A DNA stretch of 64,000 nucleotides from Oceanihabitans sediminis (lineage in GTDB: Bacteria; Bacteroidota; Bacteroidia; Flavobacteriales; Flavobacteriaceae): positions 35,848-99,847 of the forward strand of contig NZ_QPIG01000006.1 of NCBI RefSeq assembly GCF_003337215.1. Reading direction: 5' to 3'. The translations under genes and the position numbers were made by a program. Below the pieces are notes generated by a model. That model saw nothing but the letters and a program-made list of their open reading frames with translations. It made no database searches and was not told the DNA's origin. Positions 30,176-38,089 of the stretch are shown here, piece after piece (within the stretch, counting starts at the first letter, position 1; each line of letters begins with the position of its first letter).

Positions 30176-30183
30176 CAAAGGTA
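30176..30183 (-). promoter_or_regulatory. -7 element of the cysteine synthase gene
   Basis: TACCTTTG matches TAnnTTTG, 53 bases before the ATG at 30123. The -33 box is weak. Confidence 0.45.
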
Positions 30184-30278
30184 AGTTTTTGCTTTTAAAA
30201 CACGAAAACATTTTGAAACGAGTTGTTTCTTAGAAATATAGCTATTTAGAATAAATAGAAATTCTTAGAAAGAACACA

Positions 30279-31514
30279 CTATTCAAAGCGAATAGCCTTC
30301 ACTGGAGAAATTTTTGTGATAATATAAGAAGGAATCAAAAGCATCAATAAACAAAGAATGAATGTACCAATGTTTAATGCAACTATATAACCTATATTAA
30401 TATAAACCGGAACTTCACTCACATGATATACACTAGGATCTAAAGGAAAAAGCTTGCCATATTTTTGGGCTAACAAAAGAGATATTCCTATAAGATTCCC
30501 CCAGAACAAGCCAATTAATATTATATAACTAGCGTTGTATAAAAACATTTTTCTGATACTCCAATTGCTACTTCCTAGAGCTTTAAAAATCCCAATCATT
30601 TTAGTTCGTTCTAATATTAAAACCAACAAAGCAGTAATCATATTAATTCCTGCAACAAGAATCATAATACCTATAATTCCATAGGTGTTTTTATCAAAAA
30701 TACTAATCCATTCAAAAATAGAAGCATGTTTCTGTTCAACCGTATAGGTATTAAGTAAGGAGGATGTGTTCTGAAAAACCTCTTTAAATTTTTCATTTAA
30801 CTGATTATAGTCTTCCAATAAAACTTCAAAACTCCCAACCTGATTAGCTTCCCATTTATTAAGTCTTTGTATATGTCGAATATCACCTATCACATAGGTT
30901 TCATCAAATTCTTTTAAACCCGAATTGTATATTCCAACTATATGATAACGGATCGGTGTTGGTAACGCGTTAGGATCTTCTTTTCTAAAAAATGTAGTAA
31001 AGCTATCGCCTAAATCAAACTGCATACGTTTTGCTAAATCTTGGGAAACTAAAACGTCTTGATTTCTTTCTTTTGTATAATCTGGAAGGCGACCTTCTAT
31101 TAAAAACTCTTCAAAGTAATCCCAGTTATAATCTGCTCCTACTCCCTTTACAATAATTGCTTCAAAATCTGTTTCGGTTCTTATAATTCCGAACTTAGAA
31201 GCTACTGCTTGTACGTTTTTTATACCTTCAACACTGGTGAAAGTTGGATAGAAATCTTGTTGGGTTGAAATAGGCCTACCGCTTTCTTGTGAATTATTAC
31301 TATCAAAATTCGATATAATAATATGTCCGTTAAAAGCCGAAACCTTATCTCTAATTTTCTGCTGCAATCCGATTCCGGTTGCAACCGCTATCATCATTAC
31401 AATGATACCAATAGCTATTGCTGCGATTCCAATTTTTATAATTGGTGCCGAAACACTACTTTTATACGCTTTACTATCAATAATGCGTTTAGCTATAAAA
31501 AACTCAAAATTCAA
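30279..31514 (-). CDS. FtsX-like permease of the LolC/LolE type
   Basis: 411 residues. One transmembrane helix near the N-terminus (IIKIGIAAIAIGIIVMMIAVA), a periplasmic domain of about 230 residues, then three more helices: the MacB/LolC topology. LolC/E move lipoproteins from the inner to the outer membrane, although the family also exports other substrates. The start is TTG at 31514; no ATG gives the conserved N-terminus NFEFFIAKR. Its promoter-like element lies inside the divergent DUF1343 gene, whose ATG is only 8 bases away. Confidence 0.85.
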   Translation of the reverse strand: MNFEFFIAKRIIDSKAYKSSVSAPIIKIGIAAIAIGIIVMMIAVATGIGLQQKIRDKVSAFNGHIIISNFDSNNSQESGRPISTQQDFYPTFTSVEGIKNVQAVASKFGIIRTETDFEAIIVKGVGADYNWDYFEEFLIEGRLPDYTKERNQDVLVSQDLAKRMQFDLGDSFTTFFRKEDPNALPTPIRYHIVGIYNSGLKEFDETYVIGDIRHIQRLNKWEANQVGSFEVLLEDYNQLNEKFKEVFQNTSSLLNTYTVEQKHASIFEWISIFDKNTYGIIGIMILVAGINMITALLVLILERTKMIGIFKALGSSNWSIRKMFLYNASYIILIGLFWGNLIGISLLLAQKYGKLFPLDPSVYHVSEVPVYINIGYIVALNIGTFILCLLMLLIPSYIITKISPVKAIRFE

Positions 31515-31522
31515 ATCAGGTT

Positions 31523-32770
31523 ATGCTATTAAATATTTTCAAAAATACAGTTTTATTATTTGTTTTAGTATTTATTTCTTGTGCTTCTAAAACAAAAGAA
31601 AAAATATCTGACAGCACTGAAATTATAGAACATGTTCAACTTACAGAACAAATTCCCAACGAAGCTATACTTGTTGGAGCAAACCAAACAGAGGCATATC
31701 TTCCTTTATTAAAAGGAAAACGTGTTGGTGTAGTAGCAAACCAAACTAGTGTAATTTTCAAGGAAGGAGACTATACGCATCTTGTAGATTCTTTAGTTTC
31801 CTTAAAAGTAGATTTGAAAAAAGTTTTTGCTCCTGAGCATGGTTTTAGAGGAACTGCAGATGCTGGAGAAGTTGTTAAAGACGGGATAGACACAAAAACC
31901 GGTTTGCCAATAGTTTCACTTTATGGAAAAAACAAAAAACCTACAGCTGCACAACTTCAAGATATAGACCTTATTATTTTTGATATTCAAGATGTTGGAG
32001 CTCGTTTCTACACTTATATTTCTTCTTTGCATTATGTAATGGAAGCTTGTGCGGAAGCAAAAATTCCTGTTTTAATTTTTGATAGACCAAATCCTAATGG
32101 CCATTATATTGACGGACCTATTTTAGAAAAAGAACATACTAGTTTTGTTGGTATGCACCCTATTCCTGTTGTTCACGGAATGACAATTGGAGAATATGCA
32201 AAAATGATTAATGGTGAAAAATGGCTAAAAAACGGAATAAGATGTGACATCACCGTTATTGCCATGAAAAATTACAGCCATGATGCTAAGTATGATTTAC
32301 CTATAAAACCTTCTCCAAATTTACCAAATGCCAAATCTATAAACCTATACCCAAGTTTATGTTTTTTTGAAGGAACAAACGTAAGTGCAGGTAGAGGAAC
32401 TGATAAGCAATTTCAAGTTTTTGGAAGTCCGTTTTTAAATACCGAAATATTTCCTTTCACCTATCAATTTATGCCAGAACCAAATGAAGGCGCAAAACAC
32501 CCAAAGCATCAGGATAGAATATGCCATGGTATGGATTTAAGTAATAGCGCTTATTTAAGCGAAATAAATTTAAGCTATGTAATTAATGCCTATAAAGCTA
32601 CAGGAGATAAAAAATCCTTCTTTAATAATTTCTTTACGAAGTTGGCTGGTACACAAAAACTTCAAAAACAAATTGAATCAGGACTTAGTGCAGAGGAAAT
32701 AAAAAAAACTTGGGTTAGTGGCTTAGCCGAATACGATGCTATGAGACAAACATACTTATTATATAAATAA
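31523..32770 (+). CDS. DUF1343 lipoprotein, NamZ-like exo-N-acetylmuramidase
   Basis: 415 residues. A lipoprotein signal ending in FISC marks it for lipidation and likely export to the outer membrane. DUF1343 hallmarks follow: GKRVGVVANQTS, FAPEHGFRGTADAGE, and FDIQDVGARFYTYISSLHYVME, then GMHPIPVVHGMTIGEYA. Characterised family members (NamZ) remove terminal N-acetylmuramic acid from peptidoglycan fragments, so a role in wall recycling is likely. It is divergent from the LolC-type gene with only 8 bases between the start codons. Confidence 0.9.
   Translation: MLLNIFKNTVLLFVLVFISCASKTKEKISDSTEIIEHVQLTEQIPNEAILVGANQTEAYLPLLKGKRVGVVANQTSVIFKEGDYTHLVDSLVSLKVDLKKVFAPEHGFRGTADAGEVVKDGIDTKTGLPIVSLYGKNKKPTAAQLQDIDLIIFDIQDVGARFYTYISSLHYVMEACAEAKIPVLIFDRPNPNGHYIDGPILEKEHTSFVGMHPIPVVHGMTIGEYAKMINGEKWLKNGIRCDITVIAMKNYSHDAKYDLPIKPSPNLPNAKSINLYPSLCFFEGTNVSAGRGTDKQFQVFGSPFLNTEIFPFTYQFMPEPNEGAKHPKHQDRICHGMDLSNSAYLSEINLSYVINAYKATGDKKSFFNNFFTKLAGTQKLQKQIESGLSAEEIKKTWVSGLAEYDAMRQTYLLYK
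31540..31547 (-). promoter_or_regulatory. -7 element of the LolC-type gene, inside DUF1343
   Basis: TATTTTTG on the minus strand, 26 bases before the TTG start at 31514. It lies within the signal-peptide codons of the divergent DUF1343 gene. Confidence 0.45.
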
Positions 32771-32771
32771 A

Positions 32772-32800
32772 AAAACCTCTAGAGATTCTCTAAAGGTTTT
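32772..32800. terminator. Bidirectional terminator
   Basis: AAAACCT pairs with AGGTTTT, and an inner TAGAGA pairs with TCTCTA, between the convergent DUF1343 gene and the small secreted-protein gene. Confidence 0.75.
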
Positions 32801-32822
32801 AATTGATTTACTTTCAAATAAG

Positions 32823-33518
32823 TTAATCGTAGGGTTTACCGTTTGGTCGTAAATTATTTGCTCTATAGTCTTCTCGAGACTGAACAGCATATCGTCTGCT
32901 GCTAGCGTCTGTAAGATTATAAGATTTTAATTTTCCTCTTGCATGCTTTTTTCTTTCGAGATTATTATCAGCAATTATATTAGTTCTTTCTTCTATAATT
33001 ATATCGTTTTCAATTAGTGAAGATACTAGATCCTGCATATCTGAATCGGTACCATTTATAGCTAAAGAACTTGCTACTAGATCAGAATTAACTTGAAGAG
33101 GCTGTACACTTTCCGACCTAACTTCCGCAATACCATCATTAATAGGTAAAACTCTAGATAGTCTAAAAATTATAGTTTTTTGATATTGGTATACATCATC
33201 ACTACTTAAAATCTGATAAGCTGCAATGGTATAATCCCCTATAGGAACAGACTCTAATGGTATATACGACATCCCTTTTGAAACCTGCGTATTAAAAACT
33301 TTAGAACCTTTCTCACTAATAAACTCCACTTTAAACAAGTCGAAATCACTATTTAGTTGAAGTGTATCTCCTACAGTATTTAAATCATGCTTTAAACTTT
33401 TGGCATCAGAATTCATGTTTTTTGCTATAGTAGAATATACAGTGCTTTGAGCAAATGAAGAACTAAAAGTCAACAAGGCTACTGATAAACATAAAACAAG
33501 GTTTCTATACTTTTTCAT
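32823..33518 (-). CDS. Secreted protein of unknown function
   Basis: Reading from the ATG at 33518 gives 231 residues with a clean signal peptide (LVLCLSVALLTFSSSFAQ); a longer reading from 33566 would add 16 residues before it. The mature part has a beta-rich half (FDLFKVEFISEKGSKVFN, GDYTIAAYQI) and a second half rich in Asn, Ser and Arg ending ENYRANNLRPNG-like. There is no lipobox or transmembrane helix, so it is probably periplasmic. I do not recognise the family. Confidence 0.7.
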   Translation of the reverse strand: MKKYRNLVLCLSVALLTFSSSFAQSTVYSTIAKNMNSDAKSLKHDLNTVGDTLQLNSDFDLFKVEFISEKGSKVFNTQVSKGMSYIPLESVPIGDYTIAAYQILSSDDVYQYQKTIIFRLSRVLPINDGIAEVRSESVQPLQVNSDLVASSLAINGTDSDMQDLVSSLIENDIIIEERTNIIADNNLERKKHARGKLKSYNLTDASSRRYAVQSREDYRANNLRPNGKPYD

Positions 33519-33769
33519 TTTTAAAATAATTAATCGATTAACGTTTTTAGCTATTAATTCAATCAATTCTTAGGGTTCGAAATTTAATTTACGATAAAGT
33601 TAATCGTTACAAAAACACTTGAAAGAAAATTCGTTGAATTTCAAATTTAACAGACAAAACAACTACTTGCCTGAAAGAAAAGGACTTACAACTACGTAGA
33701 AAATAAAATTGTAAGTCTAAAAAACAAGCTTGTAGGTTTTAGATTTTAGTTGAAGAAATATAGATTTGT

Positions 33770-34588
33770 TTACTTTTTCTGAAGCACCTCCAATAATACA
33801 TCTGGAAAATCTGTAATTATTCCATTTACGTTACAGTGAATCATTTCACGCATTTCATCTGCAATATTCACCGTCCAAGGAATTACTTTAAATCCCTGTT
33901 TTTGAAATTTTCGGGTTGTTTCTTTGTCTAGCAGCTTATAATACGGACCAATTATTTCTGGTTTAAAACTTAATTTATTGAGTTTTTTAGAGATTTTTTC
34001 GTCGGTATTTATCAAAATAGCCATTCTAGTTTTTGGCTCTTGTATTTTGATTTCTTCTAAAACTCGTATATCGAAAGACTGTAAATTACATCTATGTAAT
34101 ACCGAATGTTTTTTTAAAGTTTGTAAAACTAGCTCAACAAAAACCTTAGGACCTGGAGTATAGATTCCATCGAATTTTCGTTTTGCCTTGATTTCTATAT
34201 TATACTTAATGTTTTTATTTACAGCATCACAAGCTTCAATAACCTCATCTAATGATGGTTTATATGCTTTGAGTTTTTTTTGCTTCGGAAACTTTTTATG
34301 AATCTTAGTACCACAATCAAAGGCCTTAATTTCTTCATAAGTCATTTCATATAAGTTGTACTTCTTATCGTCTTCTTTAGGAATTTCATTCCCGTTAGGG
34401 TCTAGGCAAATTTTCCTACTCATAAAAGGCTCATGAGTTACAATTACTTTGTGATCTTTAGATATGGCTATATCTAATTCTAAAGTATCTACACCAATTT
34501 CAATTGCTTTTAAAAAACCAGGAATGGTATTCTCTGGCATTAGTCCGCGGCAACCTCTATGGCCTTGTACGTCTATTTTTTCACTCAT
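33770..34588 (-). CDS. Glycerophosphodiester phosphodiesterase
   Basis: 272 residues, no signal peptide. The GDPD TIM-barrel motifs are HRGCRGLMPENTIPGFLKA, the metal-binding Glu-x-Asp in DTLELDIAISKD, and VIVTHE. It hydrolyses glycerophosphodiesters to glycerol-3-phosphate and an alcohol, in phospholipid turnover. It lies 11 bases downstream of the sterol-desaturase-family gene, so both may handle lipids in one operon. Confidence 0.92.
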   Translation of the reverse strand: MSEKIDVQGHRGCRGLMPENTIPGFLKAIEIGVDTLELDIAISKDHKVIVTHEPFMSRKICLDPNGNEIPKEDDKKYNLYEMTYEEIKAFDCGTKIHKKFPKQKKLKAYKPSLDEVIEACDAVNKNIKYNIEIKAKRKFDGIYTPGPKVFVELVLQTLKKHSVLHRCNLQSFDIRVLEEIKIQEPKTRMAILINTDEKISKKLNKLSFKPEIIGPYYKLLDKETTRKFQKQGFKVIPWTVNIADEMREMIHCNVNGIITDFPDVLLEVLQKK

Positions 34589-34599
34589 ACAAAGAAGTA

Positions 34600-35445
34600 T
34601 TAATCTTTACCCTCTATTGGTTTTACTGTAGGTGCTTTATATTTTTGAAAAGGCTGTTTTAGTAAATTTCCTATACTACTATTTTCTGCTTCATCCGGAA
34701 AAACATCTACACCATAAACTAGTTTCTTTCTATCAAATTCCATGTAAGTTCCTAAAAGTCTATCCCATACAGAAAAAATATTTCCGTAGTTGGAATCTGT
34801 ATAAGGCAAAACATAATGATGATGTACTTTATGCATATCTGGTGATACTAAAAAGTAACTCATTGCTTTATCAAGTTTCTTTGGTAATTTAATATTTGCA
34901 TGAGTAAACTGGGTTGCTACAAGTGACAAAGACTGATACAACATTACTAGAGCAATTGGAGCTCCTACAATAAAAACACCTACTAAGGTAAAAGCGAAAC
35001 GTATGACACTCTCTAAAGGGTGATGCCTGTTTGCTGTTGTAGTATCTACTTTATGATCTGTATGGTGCACAATATGAATCATCCATAAAGGTTTTACTTT
35101 GTGCTCTACATAATGCGCTAGGTAAGCACCGAAAAAGTCTAATAATAAAACTCCTAAAAGCGCATATAACCATAAGGGCATTTCTGGCAACCAATTTATA
35201 ATTCCGAAGTCATTTGCCGTTACCCAATCTGCACTGCTAAGCAATAAAAAGGCGAGAGCAAAGTTTACAATAACCGTTGTAAGCGTAAAAAACAAATTAG
35301 GAATTGCGTGTTTCCATTTTTTATATTTAAAATTATAAAGAGGCAACAAACCTTCTAGCAACCAAAATAAGGTAATTCCACCAACCAAAATAAGGCTTCG
35401 GTGTAAGGTAGGAATTGTTTCAAAATAGTTTATCAGGCTTTCCAT
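34600..35445 (-). CDS. Sterol desaturase / fatty acid hydroxylase family membrane protein
   Basis: 281 residues with four or so membrane helices. The di-iron histidine boxes are present: HYVEH, HIVHHTDH with TTTANRHHPLE, and KVHHHYVLPYTD. The family hydroxylates or desaturates lipids at an internal position, and the substrate is unknown here; bacterial members act on fatty acids, carotenoids or hopanoids. It starts at ATG 35445 and continues into the GDPD gene. Confidence 0.9.
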   Translation of the reverse strand: MESLINYFETIPTLHRSLILVGGITLFWLLEGLLPLYNFKYKKWKHAIPNLFFTLTTVIVNFALAFLLLSSADWVTANDFGIINWLPEMPLWLYALLGVLLLDFFGAYLAHYVEHKVKPLWMIHIVHHTDHKVDTTTANRHHPLESVIRFAFTLVGVFIVGAPIALVMLYQSLSLVATQFTHANIKLPKKLDKAMSYFLVSPDMHKVHHHYVLPYTDSNYGNIFSVWDRLLGTYMEFDRKKLVYGVDVFPDEAENSSIGNLLKQPFQKYKAPTVKPIEGKD

Positions 35446-35513
35446 TGTTGCTTAATTTTTATAAAAAAGGGTTGAAACTCTAATCAGTTAAGGTATTATA
35501 TTTTTTTAAAGAA

Positions 35514-36008
35514 TTAAAACTTTATTTTTCGTTTCATTTCTTCCACAATATTATAAGCTGCAGGGCAAATTGCTACATTTTTCATGGTAAGATTAGAGAT
35601 TTGCTGAAACTTTTTCCTGTCGGTATGCGGAAATTCTCTACAAGCTTTTGGTCGTACTTCATAAATAGAACAATAATTATCTGCCCCTAAAAAAGTGCAT
35701 GGTACCGACTGCAAAACGTAGTCGTTCTCTTCATCTATTCGTAAATAATTATCTATAAATTGCTGTGGCTTTTGCCTAAAGTATTTCGAAATTCTTTCTA
35801 TATCTTTTGTAGTAAACAAAGGCCCTGTAGTTTTACAACAATTCGCACAGGTTAAACAATCTGTTTGCTGAAATTCCTCTTCATGCAAGTCCTGCATGAT
35901 ATAATCTAGGTTTTTGGGTGTCTTCTTTTTTAGCTTAGTAAAAAAGGTTTTGTTTTCCTTATGCTTATCTTTGGCAAGCTTTGGGAGTTGCTTTAGAAAT
36001 TCTTCCAT
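35514..36008 (-). CDS. YkgJ family cysteine cluster protein
   Basis: 164 residues from the ATG at 36008. An upstream reading would begin within promoter sequence. The eight-Cys core reads CLTCANCCKTTGP, then CTFLGADNYCSIYEVRPKACREFPH, and an extra Cys in VAICPAA, the pattern of a zinc- or iron-sulfur-binding UPF0153 domain. Function is not established. The -7 element lies so close (36013-36020) that the message may have almost no leader. It is divergent from the methyltransferase gene. Confidence 0.85.
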   Translation of the reverse strand: MEEFLKQLPKLAKDKHKENKTFFTKLKKKTPKNLDYIMQDLHEEEFQQTDCLTCANCCKTTGPLFTTKDIERISKYFRQKPQQFIDNYLRIDEENDYVLQSVPCTFLGADNYCSIYEVRPKACREFPHTDRKKFQQISNLTMKNVAICPAAYNIVEEMKRKIKF

Positions 36009-36012
36009 AAAA

Positions 36013-36029
36013 CAAAAATAGTATTTTTG
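36013..36029. promoter_or_regulatory. Palindromic double -7 element, CAAAAATAGTATTTTTG
   Basis: A perfect 17-base palindrome holding TATTTTTG on each strand. The minus copy would start the YkgJ-type gene nearly leaderless, and the plus copy faces the methyltransferase gene (ATG 36113). A second plus-strand TAATTTTG lies at 36065-36072 and may serve that gene instead. Confidence 0.5.
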
Positions 36030-36112
36030 AAACACTTTGACTATGCTAGTTGCTACAATAAGCATAATTTTGAAACCAGACTGCAGAACAAAAATCTAGC
36101 AATAAAAATAAT

Positions 36113-36841
36113 ATGAAGAAAGATATATTCGGAAAGGCGCTATTAGATTTCTATAACGGAGATGCTACAGAAGACATAATTACCTCTACAAGTATTTCAG
36201 AAGAAGATGTTTTACCACTCTCCTATCTATTTAGAAGTTATTCCGAAATGCCAAAGATAGAACAAGAAGCCTTAAAGCTTTCCAAAGGAAAAGTTTTAGA
36301 TGTTGGTTGCGGCTCTGGTAGTCATAGCTTATACCTACAAGAAAAGGGCTTTGAAGTAAAAGCGATTGATGTTTCTGAAGGAGCTGTGGAAGTTTCTAAA
36401 AAAAGAGGTGTTATGAATGTTGAAAAATTAGCACTTTTAGATGAAAAAGAAACCTTTGATACTATTTTAATTTTAATGAATGGTACTGGTGTTTTCCAAA
36501 AACTTAAAGATGTCCCGATGTACTTAAATCATTTAAAAGCTTTGTTGCATGAAAACGGACAAATTTTAATTGACTCAAGTGATATTAAATATATGTTTGA
36601 AGATGAAGATGGAGGCTTTTGGCAAGACCTAAATGCTGGCTACTTTGGTGAAGTAGATTATTATTTAAGCTACAAAGAAGAGAAAGAAGAACCTATGAAA
36701 TGGTTATATCTAGATTTTAGCACTTTAAATATTGCTTGTGCTTCGGTAGGGCTACACTGTGAAATAGTTTATGAAGGTGAATATTTTGATTATTTAGCAA
36801 AAATTAGTCTTGCACCTTCCAAACCAGAATCGATAACTTAA
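36113..36841 (+). CDS. Class I SAM-dependent methyltransferase
   Basis: 242 residues. SAM-binding motif I is KVLDVGCGSGSHSLYL, the motif II acidic residue is in EVKAIDVSEGAVE, and motif IV appears as DTILILMNGTG. The substrate is not evident; the family includes small-molecule methyltransferases. Its last 38 bases overlap, tail to tail, the convergent gene for the TIMP-like secreted protein. Confidence 0.9.
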   Translation: MKKDIFGKALLDFYNGDATEDIITSTSISEEDVLPLSYLFRSYSEMPKIEQEALKLSKGKVLDVGCGSGSHSLYLQEKGFEVKAIDVSEGAVEVSKKRGVMNVEKLALLDEKETFDTILILMNGTGVFQKLKDVPMYLNHLKALLHENGQILIDSSDIKYMFEDEDGGFWQDLNAGYFGEVDYYLSYKEEKEEPMKWLYLDFSTLNIACASVGLHCEIVYEGEYFDYLAKISLAPSKPESIT

Positions 36842-37523
36842 AATCTGCATCCTTTAATTTAGATTTATAACTATTATAACGCTGTATATTAAACTCTTTT
36901 TTATAGTAATTTACAACTTTAGCATCTAAAGAACTCCCTAGACCTTTAAGGGTTTCTATATGCTTTATAGTTTCTGCGCCTTTTTCGTACTGAATGACAT
37001 ATAATCCATAATCATCATCAAAAGCATACTTTTTAGATCTACTAAAATTAGCTTGAAAGAAGGCCGAATTTAATTCTGAAACATTTTTTAAAATGGATGT
37101 TTCATCATGAGTTTCTAACAAGTTTTTTACAATTCTAACTTTCTGTAACTCTTCTGCTCCTCTCTTATCTTGTAAAGAAATAGAAGGATTACAAGCAGGA
37201 ATAGAAAGTTTTCCATCTTCGGCTTCTGAAATATAAAAAAGCCATGTAGAATTAATGGTTGGATTAGGAACCGGACAGGTTTTGGAGGTTGAAAGCCAAA
37301 CAATATTAGAAGTTAGCTTCTGATTAAAATTCTCAAGAATTTCTACTCGTAATTTCTTTGCTCTTGAAGAGTTTTTATGCGTTTCTAATACCTCAACAAC
37401 CTTCGCTGTAAATACATTTTCAAAACCTTTTACTCTACTCAAAGTAGTTCCATAACTACAAGTGCAAGCATATGTACTTACTGTAAAAAGAAAAGCAAAG
37501 AATGTAAGTACAGCAGCTTTCAT
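36804..37523 (-). CDS. Secreted TIMP-like (netrin-module) protein
   Basis: 239 residues. The signal peptide ends STYA, so cleavage would leave CTCSYG as the new N-terminus, the same Cys-Thr-Cys start used by animal tissue inhibitors of metalloproteinases, in which the N-terminal Cys chelates the protease zinc. FENVFTAKVVEVLE and the Cys-containing STSKTCPVPNP and SIPACNPS fit an OB-fold netrin module with disulfides. Inhibition of a protease is inference only. It is 3 bases downstream of the DUF2059 gene, likely one operon with it. The 3' end overlaps the methyltransferase gene by 38 bases. Confidence 0.75.
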   Translation of the reverse strand: MKAAVLTFFAFLFTVSTYACTCSYGTTLSRVKGFENVFTAKVVEVLETHKNSSRAKKLRVEILENFNQKLTSNIVWLSTSKTCPVPNPTINSTWLFYISEAEDGKLSIPACNPSISLQDKRGAEELQKVRIVKNLLETHDETSILKNVSELNSAFFQANFSRSKKYAFDDDYGLYVIQYEKGAETIKHIETLKGLGSSLDAKVVNYYKKEFNIQRYNSYKSKLKDADFKLSILVWKVQD

Positions 37524-37526
37524 ATA

Positions 37527-38057
37527 TTATAAGTTGTATCCTTTTTCGCTTAATTTTTCAACTATACTTCGGTAAAAATCTCTGCTCCACATTTCAGAAA
37601 TTTTACTCATAGCTTCGTTCATGGAGTCTTGTGAACCTGTGATTTTCTGCCCTGTTTCACTTCTATAAAAGACTGTTAAAGCTTCTTTATCCTCTTCCGT
37701 AAGATTACCTTCTTCTTTAAACATATTCTTTCCTGCCTTTGTAGCGTATAGGGCATTCATGTTTTTTACATCCTGATGAGTAAAATGTCCGCGATAAGCA
37801 GATACTACCATTTGACTTAGCTCTTCTAAAGATGCTTTTTTATGGCCTTTTAACTCATCCCATACAGATTCTGGAACGTTTTGTGAAGCATATTGCTGCT
37901 CTAACATTGCAAACATTTGATCTACTACATTTTCGTAATAGCCAATAGTACCGTTACTATTAATACATTTTTTCACCTCTTCACTATAAGCATCTACTTG
38001 TGAAAAACTTGCAAATGAAATTAATAATGCTAGAACTAGGGTATATAATTTTTTCAT
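37527..38057 (-). CDS. DUF2059 secreted protein
   Basis: 176 residues, signal peptide LYTLVLALLISFASFSQ, then an all-helical DUF2059 domain with KHNMNALYATKAGKNMF-type helices (LYATKAGKNMFKEEG) and VFYRSETGQKI. Found widely in Gram-negative periplasm; function unknown. It is followed after 3 bases by the TIMP-like gene and preceded by 32 bases from the amidohydrolase gene. Confidence 0.85.
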   Translation of the reverse strand: MKKLYTLVLALLISFASFSQVDAYSEEVKKCINSNGTIGYYENVVDQMFAMLEQQYASQNVPESVWDELKGHKKASLEELSQMVVSAYRGHFTHQDVKNMNALYATKAGKNMFKEEGNLTEEDKEALTVFYRSETGQKITGSQDSMNEAMSKISEMWSRDFYRSIVEKLSEKGYNL

Positions 38058-38089
38058 ATTTAGCTGGATTTTACGTTTTATGGGAGCAA

